Origin: Muribaculaceae bacterium
Lineage (GTDB): Bacteria > Bacteroidota > Bacteroidia > Bacteroidales > Muribaculaceae
Direction: 5' to 3'
Assembly: GCA_017940245.1 (NCBI GenBank)
Contig: JAGAYZ010000017.1
Location: 1 to 64,000, forward strand
DNA length: 64,000 bases
Shown here: one piece after another, positions 59,309 through 64,000 of the stretch
Layout: each line of letters opens with the position of its first letter
Numbering within the stretch: position 1 is the first letter of the stretch
The notes under the pieces: generated by a model
Seen by the model: only the letters and a program-made list of their open reading frames with translations
Told to the model about the DNA's origin: nothing
The model's database searches: none
Program-made: the position numbers and the translations under genes

Positions 59309-60217
59309 ATGCCGGAGATTCTAGACCTGGAAAGAATCAAGCAGCGTTATTTGGCCTATCTGAAAGTGGAGAGGGGGCTTTCTGTCAACACGGCCAGCGC
59401 CTATAGCGACGATGTGGATAAACTCACGCGTTACCTGGCCGATGCCGGTGTGGCCGTGGAGCGTGTCACGCACGACGACCTGGAGCGGTTTGTGTGCACG
59501 CTGCGCGATCTGGGCATCGGTGTGCGCTCACAAGCACGCATCATCAGCGGCGTGAAGAGTTTCTACCGGTTCCTGAAGCTGGAAGGCTACGTCGACAAGA
59601 ACCCCACACGGCTGCTGGTGGCACCGCACATGGGTCGCCACCTGCCCGATGTGCTCACTGTGGAAGAAATCGACCGCATGATCGACTGCATAGACATGAG
59701 CAAGCCCGAAGGGCAGCGAAATCGTGCCATCATCGAGACCCTCTATGGATGTGGCTTGCGGGTGAGCGAACTGGTGGGGCTGAGAATGTCGCAAATCTAT
59801 GTCGAAGAAGAATATATCGTGGTGCAGGGCAAGGGCGACAAGCAGCGGGCTGTGCCCATCTCGCCCGTGGCATTGCAGCAGATAGACCTCTACTTGCGGC
59901 AGACGCGCTCCACGCAAGTGGTGCGCCGTGGCAGTGAGGACATTCTGTTTCTCAATCGTCGTGGTGGGCAGATGAGTCGCGTGATGGTGTTTTATATCGT
60001 GAAAGAACTGTGCGAACTGGCCGGCATCCGCAAGACTGTGAGTCCGCACACACTGCGTCATTCCTTTGCCACGCACTTGCTCGAAGGCGGAGCCAACCTG
60101 CGCGCCATTCAGCAGATGCTGGGCCATGAAAGCATATCCACGACCGAAATCTATGTGCACATCGACCGCAGCCTGCTCCGCGACGAAATCCTCCGGCACC
60201 ATCCCCGCAACAAGTAG
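59309..60217 (+). CDS. xerD: Site-specific tyrosine recombinase
   Basis: 302 residues, the XerC/D size. N-terminal SAM-like DNA-binding domain (YLAYLKVERGLSVNTASAYSDD), then the catalytic set: Arg ~151 in GCGLRVSEL, Lys in QGKGDKQR, His-x-x-Arg ~247-250 in HTLRHSFATHLL, His ~273 in LGHES and the nucleophile Tyr ~282 in IYVHIDR. It resolves chromosome dimers at dif together with XerC. No mobile element surrounds it and the length is canonical, so it is taken as the housekeeping enzyme and not a phage integrase. Confidence 0.93.
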   Translation: MPEILDLERIKQRYLAYLKVERGLSVNTASAYSDDVDKLTRYLADAGVAVERVTHDDLERFVCTLRDLGIGVRSQARIISGVKSFYRFLKLEGYVDKNPTRLLVAPHMGRHLPDVLTVEEIDRMIDCIDMSKPEGQRNRAIIETLYGCGLRVSELVGLRMSQIYVEEEYIVVQGKGDKQRAVPISPVALQQIDLYLRQTRSTQVVRRGSEDILFLNRRGGQMSRVMVFYIVKELCELAGIRKTVSPHTLRHSFATHLLEGGANLRAIQQMLGHESISTTEIYVHIDRSLLRDEILRHHPRNK

Positions 60218-60273
60218 GTGACCTTACCGTCACGCAACTTATCGCCTATAGTTGGTTATATATTTAATATTGT

Positions 60274-60460
60274 GAGGGGGGGTCGCCGCTGGCGACAATA
60301 TACCCCCCTTGACACTTATTCCTCTCGCTATCGCTCGCTCAACAAGTGTCAAAGGGGGTTGCTCAAAGGTCAGCCTTCGGCTGAAATTCGTCTCGTGAAA
60401 AGTAAGCCCTACATTTTGTTTTTTGCTATTATATTGAATATCAGTAGATAACAAAATGTT
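60274..60460. other. Strongly structured gap with competing hairpins
   Basis: No gene is supported here. GGGGGG (60276-60281) can pair with CCCCCC (60303-60308), enclosing GTCGCC-GCT-GGCGAC. Alternatively the same C-run plus TTGACACTT (60304-60317) pairs with AAGTGTCAA-A-GGGGG (60344-60358). TCAGCC-TTC-GGCTGA follows (60370-60384), then ACATTTTGTT/AACAAAATGT (60411-60420, 60450-60459). It lies between the convergent ends of xerD and the truncated gene. Confidence 0.5.
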
Positions 60461-60499
60461 TCAAAACTTTAATCGGACGTTAATTTGATAATAGAGATT

Positions 60500-61048
60500 T
60501 TATCTCACGATGAGTTTCTTGCTGTCCACGATGACGATGCCACGATAGTCAGGGCCAACGGGTTGTCCCATCAGGTTGTAGCGTTGACCGCTGCCAGGCA
60601 CGTTGGCCCCCATGTCGGTGATGGCGGTGGGCTGGTTTATGGCAAATGTCGCGTTGATATTGATGTCGGCATCGGGCATGACGAAGGTGTAGGTGTTGTC
60701 GTTCACCTTGGTGGTCTCGATGTTTTCAACTCCCGTGAGGCGCATGCTGCTTGGGGCACTTGACTTATCGACGGTAGTGACGGTCAACTCGCTCAGTATA
60801 TAGCCCTCGGCAGGCATGACAGTGAGGGTGATCGTCTCGCCGGCATTGGCTCTGTTGGGCGAGGCAGTGACGGTGCCGTTCTCCACCTGCGAGACGTTAA
60901 TCACGTGGGCTGCAGCCTCAAATTCTGCGTTGATGGTGACGTCGGTGCCCGGCATTGTAAAGGTGTAGAGGCCGTCGGTGTTAAGTGTGGGAGTGATAGT
61001 GCTCTGTCCGGTGCCGTCGCCGGTGGGATGGGTGACGATAAGTCTCTT
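60500..61048 (-). pseudogene. 5'-truncated gene for a secreted repeat protein
   Basis: The minus frame stays open from about 61075 to the stop at 60500, but only from ~61048 (LKRLIVTHPTGDGTG) does it look like protein. It encodes one and a half bacterial surface repeats (DGLYTFTMPGTDVTINAEFE; NTYTFVMPDADININATF) and ends RYNLMGQPVGPDYRGIVIV...KLIVR, a C-terminal sorting-like tail of Bacteroidales surface proteins. No signal peptide or credible start remains, and a 14-base inverted repeat (61056-61086) sits at the break, so this is a remnant of a longer gene. Confidence 0.65.
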
Positions 61049-61055
61049 CAGCCTA

Positions 61056-61086
61056 TGGTGTCTGCTAAAAAAGTTTTAGCGGATAC
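61056..61086. repeat. 14-base inverted repeat at the truncation point
   Basis: GGTGTCTGCTAAAA / TTTTAGCGGATACC with loop AAG, all paired with two wobbles. It may be a terminator of an earlier neighbour or the end of a lost element; either way it marks where the surface-protein frame loses its 5' part. Confidence 0.6.
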
Positions 61087-61207
61087 CAATAATTTATAAT
61101 CCTGCCGCTGTTGAATCGGTGGATTTGTACCAGGCAATAGCAACGACATAAGCGCAAACCATCGACAGATTCACTAAAAGCCTATAGCCTTTAGGGATGG
61201 GTGCCGG

Positions 61208-61840
61208 TTATCCGGTGCAGGCCTTGAGCATGAAAATGGCTATAGACGCAATTAGGAACCATGTGAGGCAACCGCTGCAAGTGAACGAGTAGGTCTTGTT
61301 GTCGCTGTCGTTTTTTGCCTCTGATGGCTGGTAGTTTGAGCCCACCGACTCGCTGTTGGGCGTGGGTTGGAATGGGCTGGGCATGCCCGTGTTGTGTGGA
61401 ATGAGAATTTGCCGTGGTCCGCCGTGGTTGTATGGCCCCACGATGCCGGCCTGTTCGAGCTGGCCGATGAGTGCTTGTGCGCGTTCGAGAGTGATTCCTA
61501 ACCTGTCGCGCAGCATCATGGGGGTGATGGCGTTGCATTGTCCCAAGAAACGTACGGCCTCGCCGAAAAGCGGGTCGATGGCAGCCGGTTGAACTGTGGG
61601 TGTTGCTGCCGGAATCGTTTCGCCGGTGAGTGGAGGTGGCAAGATTTCCACTTCTTCGGCGGAATCGGGTTTGGGCTGCTCAAGTTGAAGTGACCCATCT
61701 TTGAGTGGCACGTAGGCGTAGTCGCCCACGATTTGCAGGCGTGTGAGGCATTGCGGACACACGATAAAGTATTCCGACGCAATGAGCGACTCGGTGCTCA
61801 CCTCGATGCTTTTTCCGCATTTAGGGCAGGTGTATTTCAT
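61208..61840 (-). CDS. Zinc-ribbon / FtsK-gamma-like winged helix / membrane-tail protein
   Basis: 210 residues. N-terminal zinc ribbon (YTCPKCGKS and IVCPQCLTRL). Residues ~90-150 (AVRFLGQCNAITPMMLRDRLGI, then ALIGQLEQAGIVGPYNHGGPRQIL) match the FtsK gamma domain, the winged helix that reads KOPS sites on DNA; after a linker, a membrane segment (CLTWFLIASIAIFMLKA) ends the chain. There is no FtsK motor. It overlaps the upstream 4-TM gene by four bases and ends the operon with trmD and ftsB. Possible roles are membrane tethering of DNA or protein contact; unproven. Confidence 0.85.
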   Translation of the reverse strand: MKYTCPKCGKSIEVSTESLIASEYFIVCPQCLTRLQIVGDYAYVPLKDGSLQLEQPKPDSAEEVEILPPPLTGETIPAATPTVQPAAIDPLFGEAVRFLGQCNAITPMMLRDRLGITLERAQALIGQLEQAGIVGPYNHGGPRQILIPHNTGMPSPFQPTPNSESVGSNYQPSEAKNDSDNKTYSFTCSGCLTWFLIASIAIFMLKACTG

Positions 61841-62184
61841 GATGTTTTCTTGGTTTCACGTTCAATCATAGTGGTGGCATATGATTGCAGAATGCAACCT
61901 GCCAGCAGGAATGCAATCCAGTCGGTGCGGCCCGTCCCCCAGAAAATCATGGCAGCCGAGGCGCAGTAGAGCACGGCACTCACGGTGTTGATGCGATACA
62001 GGCGCTTGACGCGCAGGTTGTTGCCGTCATATCGGGTGAAAAGGCGTGCCACAAGCACGGCGACGGCCCCGGCGGCGTAGGCCCACCGCATCCACTCGTG
62101 CATGATGTTAAATAGCGGGAGCACCGCCATGACCAGCATCACCATCAATCCAGCAATCTGAATCCAGTCGAGAAGTTTTTTCAT
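61837..62184 (-). CDS. Small four-helix membrane protein
   Basis: 115 residues with four predicted membrane segments (LMVMLVMAVLPLF; WAYAAGAVAVLVARL; SAVLYCASAAMIFWG; WIAFLLAGCILQSYATTM) joined by short basic loops. It resembles small uncharacterised Bacteroidetes membrane proteins found near ftsB, but I do not recognise a named family. Overlaps the zinc-ribbon gene by four bases and lies 13 bases after ftsB. Confidence 0.82.
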   Translation of the reverse strand: MKKLLDWIQIAGLMVMLVMAVLPLFNIMHEWMRWAYAAGAVAVLVARLFTRYDGNNLRVKRLYRINTVSAVLYCASAAMIFWGTGRTDWIAFLLAGCILQSYATTMIERETKKTS

Positions 62185-62197
62185 TTGAACAATGGGA

Positions 62198-62503
62198 TTA
62201 GGGTATTTCGGTGATATACACTTCCTCGTTCACGCGCTTCATGCCATATTGCTCGCGTGCTATTTTTTCGAGAGTCTCGCGGTCGGTGTTCAACTCTTGC
62301 ACTTTGGCTTCGTAGATGCGTGTGGAGTCTTTGTTGGCTTGAATCTGCGCTTTGAGTTCTTTGATTTGGTCGTTATATTCCAGTTTGCGCATGCAACTGT
62401 TGTCACCGAAGAAAATCAGCGAGCAGATGAAGGCCACGAAAATGAGTTTAGGCACAGTGACCAGGCTGGCAAACCATTTGTTTTTTCTGAAATTCCAATT
62501 CAT
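62198..62503 (-). CDS. FtsB/DivIC-family septum formation protein
   Basis: 101 residues. Short basic N-terminus, one membrane segment (~18-36), then a coiled coil (YNDQIKELKAQIQANKDS through ETLEKIAREQYGMKRVNEEVYI); the conserved ARExYGM near the end is the family hallmark. FtsB/DivIC joins FtsL and FtsQ to activate septal wall synthesis at the division site. It follows trmD across a 114-base gap filled with two copies of the intra-operon repeat. Confidence 0.93.
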   Translation of the reverse strand: MNWNFRKNKWFASLVTVPKLIFVAFICSLIFFGDNSCMRKLEYNDQIKELKAQIQANKDSTRIYEAKVQELNTDRETLEKIAREQYGMKRVNEEVYITEIP

Positions 62504-62508
62504 ATCTT

Positions 62509-62612
62509 AGCTATGAGTTACGAGCTACGAGCTACAAGTGGGTAGCAGCGTGCTGTGAGTTGTTTGTTTTTAAGCTACGTGTTACAAGCTACAAGTGGGT
62601 GGCAGCGCGCTG
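62509..62612 (-). repeat. Two copies of the intra-operon repeat in front of ftsB
   Basis: On the minus strand the sequence reads CTTGTAGCTTGTAACACGTAGCTTAA, then CTTGTAGCTCGTAGCTCGTAACTCATAGCTAA, ending just before the ftsB ATG. Each copy is preceded by a CAGCRYGCTGCYACCCA block, so the unit here is about 60 bases. Confidence 0.8.
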
Positions 62613-62617
62613 CATCC

Positions 62618-63292
62618 TCACTTGAGCAGGTTGGGCCGCAGGCGGCGCGTGCGTTCCAGAGCCTGTTCCATCTGCCACTCGTCGATGCGTGCCTGGTGCC
62701 CGCTGAGCAATACGTCGGGAACGCGCCATCCGTTGAACTCGGCCGGACGTGTGTAGATGGGAGCCTCGAGCAGCCCGTCCTGGAACGAGTCGCTCAATGC
62801 GCTCTGCTCGTCGCCGATGGCACCGGGAATGAGCCTGACCACGGCATCGGCAATAACGGCTGCAGGGAGCTCACCGCCGGTGAGCACGTAGTCGCCTATG
62901 GAAATCTCACGGGTGATGAGGTGCTCGCGAATGCGGTAATCCACCCCTTTGTAGTGTCCGCACAAAATCATCAGGCTCTCGCACAACGACAACTCGTTGG
63001 CCATGGGTTGCGACAGCATTTCGCCATCGGGCGAGGTGAAAATGATTTCGTCGTAGTGGCGTTCACTCTTGAGGTGCTCCATGCAACGGAACACGGGTTC
63101 AATCTGCATCACCATGCCAGCATCGCCGCCGAAGGGGTAGTCGTCTACCTTGCGGTGCTTGTTGAGCGTCCAGTCGCGCAGGTTGTGGATGTGGATTTCC
63201 ACCAGTCCTTTGTCCTGGGCGCGTTGCACGATGGAGCAGTGCAGTGGCGACTCCAGGGCTTCGGGCATCACGGTGAGTATGTCAATTCTCAT
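62618..63292 (-). CDS. trmD: tRNA (guanine37-N1)-methyltransferase
   Basis: 224 residues; methylates G37 of tRNAs to prevent frameshifting. [11 protein letters not shown] at the start, [29 protein letters not shown], and the trefoil-knot SAM loop [18 protein letters not shown] with the catalytic Asp region are all present. Slightly shorter than E. coli TrmD (255), as in other Bacteroidetes. Its neighbours are a GldE-like gene upstream and ftsB downstream, not the rpsP-rimM-rplS set of Proteobacteria. Confidence 0.97.
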   Translation of the reverse strand: MRIDILTVMPEALESPLHCSIVQRAQDKGLVEIHIHNLRDWTLNKHRKVDDYPFGGDAGMVMQIEPVFRCMEHLKSERHYDEIIFTSPDGEMLSQPMANELSLCESLMILCGHYKGVDYRIREHLITREISIGDYVLTGGELPAAVIADAVVRLIPGAIGDEQSALSDSFQDGLLEAPIYTRPAEFNGWRVPDVLLSGHQARIDEWQMEQALERTRRLRPNLLK

Positions 63293-63303
63293 AAGATTTT
63301 TTT

Positions 63304-63355
63304 AAGTTACAAGTTACGAGCTACAAGTGTGGCTGCGTTTGGTGGGTGTTTTAAG
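63304..63355 (-). repeat. Intra-operon repeat in front of trmD
   Basis: On the minus strand CACTTGTAGCTCGTAACTTGTAACTTAA lies 9-12 bases before the trmD ATG, in the same orientation relative to the gene as the copies before the HAD gene, purC and ftsB. Confidence 0.8.
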
Positions 63356-64000
63356 CTACTGGTTATCGCTTAACTTTTTCTTGAGGCGCACGAGCTCTAT
63401 GCGGCCTGCAGTTTTCTTGGTCACGGTGATTTCAAAGTTGTCGATGGTGACCGTTTCGCCCTCGGCCGGCAGCGCCTCGTGGTTAAAGAGCAGGTATCCG
63501 GCAATGGTCTGGTAGTCGTCGGTTTCCGGCAGATCCAGGTGAAACCGCTCGTTGATTTCCTCTATTTCCATGCGTCCGCTCAGTTCATAGGTGTTTTCGT
63601 CAACCTGTCGGGCCGTGAGCTGGTTGCGGTCGTGCTCGTCTTCGATTTCGCCGAAGATTTCCTCTACCAGGTCTTCCAGCGTAACCATTCCGCTGGTTCC
63701 GCCGAACTCGTCGAGCACGATGGCCATGGAGCGTTTTTTCTCTAGCAGGCTTGTCATCATTTTGCGTGCCAGTTGTGTCTCGGGAGCAAAGAGCACGGGC
63801 TTGATGCGAGTTTTCCAGTCGACATCGGTCACAAAGAGTTCGCTCACCTGTATGAAGCCAATCACGTTGTCAATCTCCTCGCGATAAACCACAATCTTAG
63901 ACAGTCCCGACTGGGTGAAAAGCCTCACCAGTTCGTCGCGTGTGGTGTCGCTGACATCCACGGCCACCATCTCGTTGCGCGGTACCATGCAGTCGCGCAG
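63356..64000 (-). CDS. GldE/CorC-like CBS-domain membrane protein (partial)
   Basis: The C-terminal ~214 residues of a larger protein; the 5' end lies beyond the window. It opens with MVPRNEMVAVDV, the start of a CBS pair (~the first 125 residues, with DNVIGFIQVSELF and VLDEFGGTSGMVTLEDLVEEIFGEI), then a transporter-associated CorC_HlyC domain (MEIEEINERFHLDLPE, YQTIAGYLL). The missing part should be a DUF21 membrane domain. Family members export magnesium or cobalt, and in Bacteroidetes the paralogue GldE sits by gliding genes. First visible gene of the trmD-ftsB operon. Confidence 0.92.
   Translation of the reverse strand: MRDCMVPRNEMVAVDVSDTTRDELVRLFTQSGLSKIVVYREEIDNVIGFIQVSELFVTDVDWKTRIKPVLFAPETQLARKMMTSLLEKKRSMAIVLDEFGGTSGMVTLEDLVEEIFGEIEDEHDRNQLTARQVDENTYELSGRMEIEEINERFHLDLPETDDYQTIAGYLLFNHEALPAEGETVTIDNFEITVTKKTAGRIELVRLKKKLSDNQ

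Noticed and set aside
59309..60217. Tyrosine recombinase as a sign of an integrated element
   Set aside because: Length and motifs are those of housekeeping XerD; no att-like repeats, tRNA target or cargo genes around it.
60218..60451. Plus-strand ORF through the hairpin region after xerD
   Set aside because: No start context, no family resemblance, and the sequence is dominated by inverted repeats.

Overview
This 64-kb window comes from a Bacteroidales chromosome, most likely a gut member of the Muribaculaceae/Prevotellaceae kind; the family placement is inference. The grounds are: SusC/SusD outer-membrane pairs, many LxxC lipoproteins, BspA-type leucine-rich repeat surface proteins, a fused MurF-alanine racemase, a DUF177-rpmF-fabH operon without plsX, a GH92 enzyme, and a GSCFA protein. 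Starts rarely have Shine-Dalgarno sequences. Promoters repeatedly match the Bacteroidetes pattern TTTG, about 19-21 bases, then TAnnTTTG. I count 55 protein genes (one cut by the right edge), one 5'-truncated pseudogene, three tRNAs and one candidate small RNA. No transposase, CRISPR array, rRNA or prophage gene was seen.

Layout. 0-1 kb: tRNA-Gln and a lipoprotein. 1.1-9.7 kb: a surface LRR protein with a C-terminal dockerin, divergent from a four-gene SusC-SusD-DUF5012-lipid-binding locus with no enzymes. 10-13 kb: a two-gene iron-sulfur redox operon (a Tat-exported lipoprotein aldo/keto reductase carrying a ferredoxin domain, and a membrane polyferredoxin that looks like a NapH-NapG fusion). 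13.4-28.5 kb: mostly housekeeping (methylase, MBL hydrolase, MurF-Alr, TadA, asparaginase) mixed with a second LRR protein, an AAA/PD-(D/E)XK protein and a membrane-anchored CbbX-like AAA+ ATPase. 28.6-36.4 kb: glycosyltransferases, epimerase, HAD phosphatase, PhoH, PurC and a secreted GH92 alpha-mannosidase. 36.8-44 kb: MenG, PfkA, a SIS-PfkB-TPR operon and an isolated HutU. 44.2-50.4 kb: DUF177-rpmF-fabH, a zinc metallopeptidase, NagB and an acyl-CoA ligase. 50.6-60.2 kb: tRNA-Lys and tRNA-Leu, a GH3 N-acetylhexosaminidase, secreted coiled-coil and beta-repeat proteins, L,D-transpeptidase, YfhO, a serine hydrolase and XerD. 60.5-64 kb: a truncated surface-protein gene, then a minus-strand GldE-like/TrmD/FtsB operon ending in two unknown genes.

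The strongest unusual signals are intergenic. One is a family of short hairpin elements, present on both strands at 13.1, 36.6 and 53.7 kb, in which the hairpin abuts the -33 box of a complete Bacteroidetes promoter, so the repeat looks like a portable promoter. A second dispersed repeat (core GTAGCTCGTAACTTGTAGCT) sits directly in front of start codons inside several operons, always in the same orientation as the downstream gene. A probable structured RNA lies at about 53.36-53.53 kb. Among proteins, the iron-sulfur redox pair, the zinc ribbon-FtsK-gamma-membrane fusion beside trmD/ftsB, and the membrane-anchored CbbX-like ATPase are the most interesting.
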